Below, piece after piece: positions 53,401 to 60,469 of a stretch of 61,583 nucleotides of DNA. This stretch comes from Acidobacteriota bacterium (GTDB taxonomy: Bacteria; Acidobacteriota; Terriglobia; Bryobacterales; Bryobacteraceae), in contig JAPKYX010000189.1 in assembly GCA_026394075.1 (NCBI GenBank), positions 1 to 61,583 of the forward strand. Direction: 5' to 3'. The translations under genes and the position numbers were made by a program. Numbering within the stretch: position 1 is the first letter of the stretch; the number at the start of each line of letters is the position of its first letter. Below the pieces are notes generated by a model. It saw only the letters and a list, made by a program, of their open reading frames with translations. It was not told the DNA's origin and ran no database searches.

Positions 53401-53637
53401 GGTGCGGTGGACTTCTCCATCTTCAAGGACACGCCGATCACCGAGCGCATCAAGGCTCAGTTCCGCGTCGAGATCTTCAATATTCTCGATCGTGCGAACC
53501 TGGCCAACCCGGGCACCAACGTGAACAGCGCTTCTGCACTGGGCCTGATCACCGCCACCCGTAACGGGGCCAACGCACCCGGCATCGGGTTCGGCGAACC
53601 GCGCAATGCGCAGTTGGCTCTCAAGCTGATCTGGTAA
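50485..53637 (+). CDS. Oar-like TonB-dependent receptor
   Basis: A 1050-residue outer-membrane protein with strong ribosome site AAAGGAG and a signal peptide ending near LFAQS. The N-terminal carboxypeptidase-regulatory domain (GTISGSVVDTSGAAIPDAAV, GEFIVPDLALGMYVLTITK) is followed by a plug (MVQDLPMNGRDFRQMLKLAPG, NNYQIDGADNNDAF) and a large beta-barrel with late GFGEPRNAQLALKLIW, whose terminal aromatic residue fits BAM recognition. This Oar/CirA-like class is highly expanded in acidobacteria. The ligand is unknown; oligosaccharides and peptides are proposed for the class. A strong terminator follows. Confidence 0.94.
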   Translation: MSRFLRTVFLTGLAAAGLFAQSFRGTISGSVVDTSGAAIPDAAVKAQNVGTGLIRETITTSAGEFIVPDLALGMYVLTITKNGFQSTSVKDVEVAVSRVTNISVKLGVAQQATLVEVSATAVTLDTTSSTLAGVVGPQMVQDLPMNGRDFRQMLKLAPGVSPTSSSVNGMRTSGNNYQIDGADNNDAFHNTSAVNQGGVSGIAGTLLPVEAIDQFAVATNASAEQGRNGGSNVNLVIKSGTNQFHGSAYYFNRNEYFAGFSPFQNPATDKKRVMRNDQWGFSVGGPIVKNKLFYFTTFEGQKAIANLSLRATHPSTAWVNDARALLTRYNVPVSSVSNNLLSFWPSRYNALPNTINNLVAGDRNDYDSYNGIGKIDYAIGASNNLSVRYFGGTGKQTAEAGVPYREYFQVAPSRMHNVAVNLTSTLSPRLVNQLLLGTNYFLQVFNDSDTSQNPIAAGLNTGVSQDGTLRGSPSLRITNFTGASATQPLGRIDTTGHITNNLSWTVGKHQLKFGGEYRRAHFDVFYDTNKRGTFNFDGTRGPWSADPAVSAPLRSLADFMAGYLTGNNGATIVRGQLQRDYRMNNIDWWVHDNVQLTSKLNVNFGVRWSYVGPLYDTDKSITAFRPGVGFRNVGSGGEDTWTKDFNNFAPRFGFAYNMRPKTVIRGSYGFFYDVPPMNFIIANTGMPNGGSAGVHANPAGPDPVFTQTRNGINITPNELIFPTNVTPTNVGAFGVSPDFRTPYVQNFNLNIQQQLSSNVILQMGYVGSRGTKLSLLRSINPVVGGRRLLADQFPTLGGVNILESIANSNYNSFQTQLRVTRVKRFTMTANYTWAKALDNGSNVRNALPANSFNLRREYGPANFDIRHIFTGFVSYDVPNWAPKFPRLGKGWQLNSLMTFHTGEPLDVLSGTNRSLTLDNRDRADLVGDPFSGVASRATPFGAIPFFNPAAFRPAATGTFGNIGRNAFYGPGFGAVDFSIFKDTPITERIKAQFRVEIFNILDRANLANPGTNVNSASALGLITATRNGANAPGIGFGEPRNAQLALKLIW

Positions 53638-53646
53638 GATCAGCCC

Positions 53647-54939
53647 ATGCTCACTCACTCGAAGGGCCTGCCTCTGGCAGGCCCTTTTTCCATTTATCGG
53701 GGGCTTCCGACGGCGGGAATCTTGGCTGCCTGGCTGGTGCTGGCGTCAACCGGTTTTGCCCAGTCCGGGCCGAAGCGGTCGAACGTCACCGATGCGGAAG
53801 TGGCGAAGGTGCACCAGTCCGCCCTGTTGATCGACACGCACAACGACGTCACCTCCAACACTGTCGATGGCCTCGACATCGGCAAGCGCCGCGCCGATGG
53901 CCACAGTGACCTGCCGCGCTTCAAGGAAGGCGGCGTGGGCGCGACGTTCTTTGCGGTCTATGTGGCCGGCAACTATGCGCGCGAGGGCAAGGCCGCCAAT
54001 CGCACGCTGCAGATGATCGACACCGTCCGGCACGACATCATTGGCAAGTACCCCAATGACTTTGAGTTCGTCACCACCGCCGATGGCATCGTGGCGGCCC
54101 AAAAGAAGGGCAAGTTCGCCGCGCTGATGGGTATCGAAGGCGGACACGCCATTGAGGACTCGCTGCGCCTGCTGCGGGACTTCTACGCGCTCGGCATCCG
54201 CTACATGACGCTGACGCACTCCAATTCCAACAACTGGGCCGATTCCTCGGGCGACATCGAAAAGCCCAACAACGGCCTGTCCAAGTTCGGCAAGGAAGTG
54301 TTGGGCGAAATGAACCGTCTAGGGATGATGGTGGACATTTCGCACGTCAGCGACAAGACGTTCTGGGACGCATTGGAAGTCTCCAAGGCACCGATCTTTG
54401 CCTCGCATTCTTCCTGCCGCTCTATTTCGCCGATTCCGCGCAACATGACCGACCCGATGATTACGGCGCTCGGCAAAAAGGGCGGCGTCGTCCAAATCAA
54501 CTTCGGCTGTGAGTTCTTAAACCCTGAATCCGCCAAGAGCAGCCCGATGCAGAACCCCGCCCTGCGCGAGAAGATGCAAGCCGTGATGAAGACGCTAACC
54601 GACATCAAGGACCCCATGGCGCGCCAAGCGGCCGCCCGCAAGATGATGGCGGAATCGGGTCTCAGAACCGTCCGCGCGACGGCGGATGACGTGGTCGCAC
54701 ACATCAACAAAGTGGTCCAGTTGGCCGGCATTGACGCGGTGGGCATTGGTAGCGACTACGACGGCGTCGGCTGCGTCCCGGCTGGTCTGGATGATGTTTC
54801 CAAGTACCCCGTGCTGACCCGCAAGCTGTTGGAAGCCGGCTATTCGGCAGCCGAGATCCAAAAGATCTACGGCGGCAATCTGCTGCGCGTGATGCGCGGT
54901 GCTGAGAAGACGGCGGCGGAGCTGCAGAGGGTCCGGTAG
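53647..54939 (+). CDS. Membrane dipeptidase (M19, renal dipeptidase family)
   Basis: Zinc dipeptidase, exported. Motifs: LLIDTHNDVTSN (His-x-Asp metal ligands), LMGIEGGHAIEDSLRLL (bridging Glu), YMTLTHSNSNNWADSS, VDISHVSDKTFWD, ASHSSCRSISPIPRN and IGSDYDGV (active-site Asp). The ATG at 53647 gives 430 residues with a signal GILAAWLVLASTGFAQS. A Rho-independent terminator for the preceding gene lies inside this stretch (53662-53689), so translation may really begin downstream, for example at TTG 53722, which keeps a shorter signal. Hydrolysis of dipeptides in the periplasm fits the neighbouring receptor. Confidence 0.92.
   Translation: MLTHSKGLPLAGPFSIYRGLPTAGILAAWLVLASTGFAQSGPKRSNVTDAEVAKVHQSALLIDTHNDVTSNTVDGLDIGKRRADGHSDLPRFKEGGVGATFFAVYVAGNYAREGKAANRTLQMIDTVRHDIIGKYPNDFEFVTTADGIVAAQKKGKFAALMGIEGGHAIEDSLRLLRDFYALGIRYMTLTHSNSNNWADSSGDIEKPNNGLSKFGKEVLGEMNRLGMMVDISHVSDKTFWDALEVSKAPIFASHSSCRSISPIPRNMTDPMITALGKKGGVVQINFGCEFLNPESAKSSPMQNPALREKMQAVMKTLTDIKDPMARQAAARKMMAESGLRTVRATADDVVAHINKVVQLAGIDAVGIGSDYDGVGCVPAGLDDVSKYPVLTRKLLEAGYSAAEIQKIYGGNLLRVMRGAEKTAAELQRVR
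53662..53689 (+). terminator. Rho-independent terminator of the receptor gene
   Basis: GGGCCTGCC (53664-53672) and GGCAGGCCC (53676-53684) pair around TCT, followed by TTTTT; flanking AA/TT extend the stem. It is 24 bases after the receptor stop and lies within the apparent 5' end of the dipeptidase ORF. Confidence 0.9.
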
Positions 54940-54976
54940 CGGTTTCGTATTCTGAGCCTGCTGGTATCATCCCTGC

Positions 54977-55903
54977 ATGCGGATCATGACTTGGAACAGC
55001 CTTGGTATGAGCGGTCCGAAGCGGGATTTGCTGACTGCCTACAAGCTGAACAAACATATCGACTTTATCTTCCTGCAGGAAGGCGATGCCGGTTTCGACA
55101 ACGCCACGTCCGAGGGGAATAGCACTGCCAAACTGCTGCTTTTCGACCGGTCATCGTCGGCGATTGAAATCGTAGCGGCCATTAGTTCCAGCGGAGTCGG
55201 ACTCGGGCCATCCGGGGGAGTGAACCGGGCCGCCTACTATAACATCGTCGCCGACGCTGCTCAGTATGCCGATGTGGGGGATGGGGCCTGCTCGGATTAC
55301 CTGGCCAACCCGGTGATCAAGACCTGGATTCTGGTGCCTGCGGAAGCAGCCGTCGGGGGGAAGCGCATCGATGGGAAGAAGGTTACGGTGAGGCGGGGGA
55401 CCGTCGAGGGTTCCGGAGATCCCAACTATAAGGCTGCTCTGGTGGAGGAAATACTGAGTCCGGTCCAGCGGCGCATGAACATGTTGGGCCACCGCCGGCC
55501 TAAGGCTGTTGATCTCAAAGCGCGGACGCTCCGCATTTTTTACTGGCACGCTCCCCTGGGGAGTGAGACCAAGCTTTCGGAAGTTGGCTTCTCGGGTAGC
55601 CATTCGGGCGTGGCGAAGGATGGCTGCGGCGGCGAACTGGCGGTGGCGGCCAATATCCTGTTCGCCAAACATCTGGGGGCGGAAGGGGCGTTTCCGGATA
55701 ACACGATCCTGCTGGGCGACCTCAATATCAACGCCAAGGCGGCGCAGGCGATCTACCACACGACCAATGTCGTTTCCAGTGACGATGGCTGGTGCCATGC
55801 CATCGCCAATACCAGTCTGCCCCTCACAGCCGAGGTGACGACACTGGATCAAACAGCATTGGGCTACAGCGACCACAGCCCCATTGTCTTCACGATTGCC
55901 TGA
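54977..55903 (+). CDS. Endonuclease/exonuclease/phosphatase-fold hydrolase
   Basis: A 308-residue protein with EEP-superfamily motifs: MRIMTWNSLG (metal Asn), DFIFLQEGDAGF (metal Glu), RIFYWHAPLGSE (His), LLGDLNINAKA (Asp-x-Asn) and GYSDHSPIVFTIA (Asp-His). The order and spacing fit the DNase I fold, with some resemblance to the CdtB branch. No signal peptide is seen, so it may be cytoplasmic or exported by a non-Sec route. Substrates of the superfamily include DNA, RNA, phosphoinositides and sphingomyelin, so the true target is open. It begins 37 bases after the dipeptidase stop. Confidence 0.85.
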   Translation: MRIMTWNSLGMSGPKRDLLTAYKLNKHIDFIFLQEGDAGFDNATSEGNSTAKLLLFDRSSSAIEIVAAISSSGVGLGPSGGVNRAAYYNIVADAAQYADVGDGACSDYLANPVIKTWILVPAEAAVGGKRIDGKKVTVRRGTVEGSGDPNYKAALVEEILSPVQRRMNMLGHRRPKAVDLKARTLRIFYWHAPLGSETKLSEVGFSGSHSGVAKDGCGGELAVAANILFAKHLGAEGAFPDNTILLGDLNINAKAAQAIYHTTNVVSSDDGWCHAIANTSLPLTAEVTTLDQTALGYSDHSPIVFTIA

Positions 55904-56017
55904 GCACGCTGCGCCAGACGCCGAATCCTGGGTCCACGATGAATAGCCGCCGACCTGATGGCAGGCGGGAGACGGCGACCTAGCGCGTCCCACACTCCGC
56001 TACAATGGGAGGAACCG

Positions 56018-57538
56018 GTGGCGCTTGGTCTCCGTCTTTCAACTGAATCTATGTCATCTTTGTTTTTCTTCGCTGGTCGTGTGTGCGCCGTGGCTGTGCT
56101 GTTGACGGCGCTCGGGTTTGCCCAGTCCGCCAACCGCCTGATGTGGTCCAGCTATGTCAGCGGCGGCCGTTTTGATGCCGCTACGGCGGTTATCCCCAAT
56201 GCGGACGGCACTATCTGGGTAGGCGGCACCAGTTCGTCCGGCAATGATTCGCCGCTGCCGGATACGGCTTTTCAGGCGGCACCGAAGGGCGGCAAGGAAG
56301 TTTTCCTGGCCAAGTACCAGCCCCAGGCGGATGGGACAACGAAGCTGCTTTATTGGACCTGGATTGGCGGCTCCGGCGATGACGAATTGAAGGCGATGAC
56401 GATCGACAACCGTGGCCGGATTTATCTCACGGGCACTACCGACTCGGCTGATTTCCCGCTGGCCGCAACTCCGGCCCAGACGACCAACAACGGCGGCACC
56501 AACGACATTTTCGTCTCCGTGATTGATAGCAACGTTGTGGGCGAGTTCGCCATGCTCTACAGCACCTACTATGGCGGTGCTGGCTTGGAAGTGCCGAATG
56601 CCATTGCTGTCGCCCCCGATCGCCAGATTGTCGTGGCGGGCTACACCTCGTCTGAGGACTTTCCGAAGGCCTCCAGTGGCTTGCAGGGCAATTCGCGCGG
56701 CGGGTGGGATACCTTCCTGGTCCGCTTGAACCCGGACAACTCCGATGCCTATGCCACCTACCTGGGCGGCAACAAGACCGACGTCGCGACCGGTTTGGCG
56801 GTTCTGCCTTCGGGCGTCATCCTGATGTCCGGCTACACCGCCTCCGACGACTTTCCGGCCACCACTGACGGCAGCCAGACTTTTCTGAACGGTGCCTTTG
56901 ATGGCTTTCTGGTCGAGATTGACCTGCGCCGCAGCGGCCTCGACGCGCTGCGCTATGGCACGTACCTAGGGGCCAGTGGCTCTGATATTCCAACCACGAT
57001 GCGTCTGGCGGCGGACGGCTCCATCTGGTTGGCTGGACACACCACTTCGGTGAACCTGCCCACCTCTTCCACCTCCGTGCAGCGGAGTTTTGGCGGCAAC
57101 GTGGATGGCTTTGCGATGCGGCTCAATGCCGCCATTCCGCATGCGGTGGAATATGCCACCTACTTTGGCGGACCCGGCTACGAAGTCACCCAGAACTTCG
57201 CGCTGCTGCCCGGGGGGCGTTTTGCGCTGGTCGGCTACACGATGTTTGGTGGCCTGCCGGTGGCGGGCGGCCCGTTACGTAGCGCTCCGGCCTCCGGCTT
57301 CGCGGATGCCTTCATCGCGGTCGGCAATGTCACCGGTACGCTGGAATATGCCACCTACATGGGCGGCACTTTCCTCGATGTCGCCTCGGCTGTTGCCCCG
57401 GCACCGGATGGCAACCTGGTCGTAGCCGGCTACACCACCTCGGTCGACCTGCCCGTCACCGACGGTAGCCGCCAAACCAACTCTGCCCCGCTTCCGGCGG
57501 GCTTTGTGGTGAAACTCCGCACCGCGCTCCAACAGTAG
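56018..57538 (+). CDS. SBBP-repeat beta-propeller protein, exported
   Basis: The GTG at 56018 has GGGAGG five bases upstream and gives 506 residues; the ATG at 56051 has no ribosome site, and an ATG at 55958 lies before the GGGAGG. A signal peptide ends near LGFAQS. The mature protein is built of SBBP repeats: DGTIWVGGTSSSGND, GRIYLTGTTDSADFPL, RQIVVAGYTSSEDFPK, GVILMSGYTASDDFPA, GSIWLAGHTTSVNLPT, GRFALVGYTMFGGLPV and DGNLVVAGYTTSVDLPV. Seven blade-like units fit one propeller. Function is probably binding; no catalytic residues are evident. Confidence 0.85.
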   Translation: MALGLRLSTESMSSLFFFAGRVCAVAVLLTALGFAQSANRLMWSSYVSGGRFDAATAVIPNADGTIWVGGTSSSGNDSPLPDTAFQAAPKGGKEVFLAKYQPQADGTTKLLYWTWIGGSGDDELKAMTIDNRGRIYLTGTTDSADFPLAATPAQTTNNGGTNDIFVSVIDSNVVGEFAMLYSTYYGGAGLEVPNAIAVAPDRQIVVAGYTSSEDFPKASSGLQGNSRGGWDTFLVRLNPDNSDAYATYLGGNKTDVATGLAVLPSGVILMSGYTASDDFPATTDGSQTFLNGAFDGFLVEIDLRRSGLDALRYGTYLGASGSDIPTTMRLAADGSIWLAGHTTSVNLPTSSTSVQRSFGGNVDGFAMRLNAAIPHAVEYATYFGGPGYEVTQNFALLPGGRFALVGYTMFGGLPVAGGPLRSAPASGFADAFIAVGNVTGTLEYATYMGGTFLDVASAVAPAPDGNLVVAGYTTSVDLPVTDGSRQTNSAPLPAGFVVKLRTALQQ

Positions 57539-57746
57539 TCCAAGCACTGTATCGCCTCGTCGAAGATTGGGCCGAAGTGTTTTCATTTGCCTCGACGGAA
57601 GAATGAATCGCTTCACGCGAGTTTGCCCAAAATAGCCTTCGGGAAATTGGGTTCAAACCTTCATTTCGGATCTAGGGCCTCGGAATTTCGCCGATTAACA
57701 CGTACATGATCGTTTACAACTTGAACTCCTCTGGGGGTTGTTGATC

Positions 57747-59156
57747 GTGAAATTGTCCACCAAGCTGTACCTCGGTCTGTCCGCCATGACGTTGTTGGCC
57801 ATGGGGGCCAACTTGACCCAAAGATGGCTGTCGTCTCGCGTCGAACTCACCATGTCGGCGGTCAGCGACAAGATGGAGAGGGCGAGTGAGATCCGTTCAG
57901 CGGCCTGGGAAGCGGAGGCCTACAAGCGTGGCACCTATCTGGCTGCGTCTCTCAATCAAGGTGAGATGCGCTCCCGTTTTGAAACCGGCTGCACTCGAGC
58001 CCTCGCCAACCTCCGGGAGGCGGTAGGCCACCTGCGGACCGGCCTGACTACGAGCGACGAGCATTCGCTGATGACGGAGATCGAGACCGTTGTGCCAACC
58101 TATTCGGGCTTGGTGACAGAGTTTATCGGCCGCACCCGAGACGGCCGCCTGAGTGAGGTGCCCGCCCTGGTGTCCCAGATTGTGCCGCTGGTGGACCGTT
58201 TGGACCAACTCACTGAGCGGATGCTGCAACTGCAACGCGCGCACCGCGTCCAAGCGGTTGCGTCAGCCGCCTCCAGTTCAACGTGGTTGTTTGGCATTGT
58301 TTGTGTTCTGGTGTTTGGCGTCGGCGGCAGTTCCATCTGGGTGGTGCGTCAGTCGATGGCCCAACTGGGCGTGCAGATGGCGGCACTGTCGGCTGAAACC
58401 AAGGAAGTGAGGCAGTCTGCCTTCCAGATCTCCGCGGCTGGCGATCAGGTGGCGCAGGTGGCCAGTGAACAGGCGGCATCACTGGAAGAGGCCTCCGCTT
58501 CCACCCGTCAGATCCAATCGATGACGCGGAGCAACCTGGAAAGAGTCGAATCGGCCAGTTCCCGCACCGCGGAAGTAAGCGCCTCCATGGCCCAGGCCAC
58601 CCGGTATGCGGCTGACATGGTGGACTCGATGGACGCGATGGTCGGCGCTTCACGCAAGATCTCGAACATCATCAAGGTGATCGAGGGCATTGCTTTCCAA
58701 ACCAATCTGCTGGCGCTGAATGCGGCCGTGGAAGCGGCGCGAGCCGGTGAGGCGGGGTTGGGCTTTGCGGTGGTGGCCGAAGAAGTCCGGCTGCTGGCGC
58801 AGCGTTCCTCACAGGCTGCCAAGGATACGGCGGAGCTGATTGAGGAGTCACTCACCGCCACGCAGAACGGCAAATCGCGGCTGGACCTGGTGAAGCAGGC
58901 GATTGATGACAGTGCGTCAAAAGCCGACGCCGTCCAAACGCTCACCCAGGATGTCACGGCCAGCAGCAAGGATCAGGCTCGGGCGATCGACCAGATCACG
59001 TCGGCCTTCAACCAGATCGACGTGGTTACCCAGCGCTTGGCAGCCACGGCCCAGGAAACGGCCGTTTCCGGCTCGCAACTGAATCAAGTCTCGGGCAACG
59101 CCAGCGTGGCCGTCGGACGCGTGAACGATCTGATCCTGGGCCGGACAGCGGCCTAG
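57747..59156 (+). CDS. Methyl-accepting chemotaxis protein
   Basis: The GTG at 57747 has a GGGGG ribosome site ten bases upstream; the TTGs at 57738 and 57741 lie too close to it. About 469 residues: membrane helix 1 ([17 protein letters not shown]), a four-helix-bundle-like periplasmic sensor (about 30-170), helix 2 ([23 protein letters not shown]) and the cytoplasmic signalling domain with the hairpin tip [22 protein letters not shown]. After helix 2 no normal HAMP is seen. The C-terminus lacks a CheR-binding pentapeptide. No chemotaxis genes adjoin it. Confidence 0.93.
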   Translation: MKLSTKLYLGLSAMTLLAMGANLTQRWLSSRVELTMSAVSDKMERASEIRSAAWEAEAYKRGTYLAASLNQGEMRSRFETGCTRALANLREAVGHLRTGLTTSDEHSLMTEIETVVPTYSGLVTEFIGRTRDGRLSEVPALVSQIVPLVDRLDQLTERMLQLQRAHRVQAVASAASSSTWLFGIVCVLVFGVGGSSIWVVRQSMAQLGVQMAALSAETKEVRQSAFQISAAGDQVAQVASEQAASLEEASASTRQIQSMTRSNLERVESASSRTAEVSASMAQATRYAADMVDSMDAMVGASRKISNIIKVIEGIAFQTNLLALNAAVEAARAGEAGLGFAVVAEEVRLLAQRSSQAAKDTAELIEESLTATQNGKSRLDLVKQAIDDSASKADAVQTLTQDVTASSKDQARAIDQITSAFNQIDVVTQRLAATAQETAVSGSQLNQVSGNASVAVGRVNDLILGRTAA

Positions 59157-59165
59157 CGTCTGGCA

Positions 59166-59894
59166 CTATAAGCCGAGCCCGCCATCCACCGAGAGCACCT
59201 GCCCGGTGGTAAAGGTAGCGGCGCGCAGAAATGAGAGCACCCCTTCGCCAATCTCTGACCCCAGACCGGCCCGTCCGGCCGGCGTCCGCGCGATCAGCGC
59301 TGCTACTGGCGGGTCATTCTCTTCGCCGAAGGGGATGACACCGGGCGCTACGGAGTTCACACTGATCTGCGGTGCCAAGGCCAACGCCAGCGCTCGCGTC
59401 ATGTGGATGACACCCGCTTTCGAGGCGCAATAGTGGACGTGCTGGGGCCAGGGCCGGATTCCGCCGCCCGAACTGATGGTGACGATCCGGCCCGTACCCG
59501 CCGTGTCGAGAATCAGTTTGGCTGCCTGCTGGCAACAGAAAAACGTGGCCTTCAGGTTCACGTCGTGGATAAAGTCCCAGTCCGCCTCAGTGATCTCGAG
59601 GACGTTGAACTTGGTGAACCGCGCGGCGTTGGCCACAAAGGCGTCCAGCCGCCCGATGCGCTGCCGTACCTCCTCGAAGAGCCGCGAAATCTCAGCCACA
59701 CTCTCCAGATTGGCCTGAAAGATCTCGGCCCCGCCACAATCCGCCGCCGTCCGCTCCGCCTCCACGCGCGATCCGTTGTAGTGGATCAACACCCGGAAAC
59801 CGTGCTGGCTGAGATGTAGTGCGATCGAGCGTCCAATGCGTTTGGCCGCTCCGGAAATCAACACGACTGGTTGTTGTGGCGTAGGCGGGAGCAC
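59166..59894 (-). CDS. SDR oxidoreductase (pteridine-reductase/FabG-like)
   Basis: A 242-residue NAD(P)-dependent enzyme. The cofactor motif is SGAAKRIGRSIA, the form seen in pteridine reductases (FolM/PTR1) where Arg replaces Gly. Further motifs: VANAARF, IVTISSGGG with catalytic Ser, and HYCASKAGVIHMTRALALAL with Tyr and Lys of the active site. Adjacent genes give no pathway clue. Start is GTG. The pteridine reading is moderate; an acetoacetyl-CoA or sugar reductase is possible. Confidence 0.9.
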   Translation of the reverse strand: MLPPTPQQPVVLISGAAKRIGRSIALHLSQHGFRVLIHYNGSRVEAERTAADCGGAEIFQANLESVAEISRLFEEVRQRIGRLDAFVANAARFTKFNVLEITEADWDFIHDVNLKATFFCCQQAAKLILDTAGTGRIVTISSGGGIRPWPQHVHYCASKAGVIHMTRALALALAPQISVNSVAPGVIPFGEENDPPVAALIARTPAGRAGLGSEIGEGVLSFLRAATFTTGQVLSVDGGLGL

Positions 59895-60029
59895 TGCCTT
59901 CAGATTAACAGAGGCCGCGGGTCGGGCCGTAAGAATAACAAAAGAAAATGGTTAGAAAGAATAGTCAATGTTTGCGGAGTGTCGCCGATGCGTCCTAGTA
60001 CTGGGATGAAATTGATTGTTACAAAATTG

Positions 60030-60058
60030 TTGCAATCGTGACGCGGTCGCGTTAATCT
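60030..60058 (+). promoter_or_regulatory. Possible promoter of the small exported protein gene
   Basis: TTGCAA (60030-60035) and TAATCT (60053-60058) are spaced by 17 bases, ending 19 bases before the ATG at 60078. Matches to consensus are partial. Confidence 0.3.
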
Positions 60059-60077
60059 TTCATTCAAGTGGCGCAAA

Positions 60078-60383
60078 ATGAACAGTCTAATCATTCTTCT
60101 GCTCAGCCAAATCGTCTCCGCTCCGGACGGACGTCTCGCGGCGGTCAACTACAGTGCAAAAGTCATCGCCGATCTGCCGATGAACCCGACGACGATCGCG
60201 GCAACCCGCAAGGCCGAGTTTGAACGCCGGTATCAGAAGCTGGTGACGGCCATGAATACCTTCTCGACGAAGTACCGCCAGGCCAATGGCGAAGTATGGC
60301 CGCAGAAGGAAGCGGTGGCGGTCCGCAAAGCCTTCCGCGCGCTGGAACGCGTCGAGCCTGCCTTCGAGATCCCAAAGAACTAG
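60078..60383 (+). CDS. Small exported protein of unknown function
   Basis: A 101-residue protein with a short hydrophobic N-terminus (MNSLIILLLSQIVSAP) that may be a signal peptide, then a charged helical domain (TIAATRKAEFERRYQKLV, VAVRKAFRALERVEPAFEI). It is not recognised. No ribosome site is evident. It lies 86 bases upstream of the cytochrome c/DUF1587 gene and could be co-transcribed with it, though nothing in the sequence decides this. Confidence 0.65.
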   Translation: MNSLIILLLSQIVSAPDGRLAAVNYSAKVIADLPMNPTTIAATRKAEFERRYQKLVTAMNTFSTKYRQANGEVWPQKEAVAVRKAFRALERVEPAFEIPKN

Positions 60384-60469
60384 CGCCGCAACTGTGAGTT
60401 AGGTGCTGGCGGGGGGCGGGCAATTTCGGTAACATTGTGCAAGCGTTGACCGTCTTGTCATCAATACCC

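Noticed and set aside
56001-56006. TACAAT as a -10 box for the SBBP gene
   Set aside because: It lies directly before the ribosome site, which would put the transcript start inside that site, and no -35 is found.
57672-57697. Sigma-28-like promoter (GCCGATTA) before the chemoreceptor gene
   Set aside because: The -10-like GCCGATTA is good, but the nearest -35-like CTAGGG is only 12 bases away instead of about 15.
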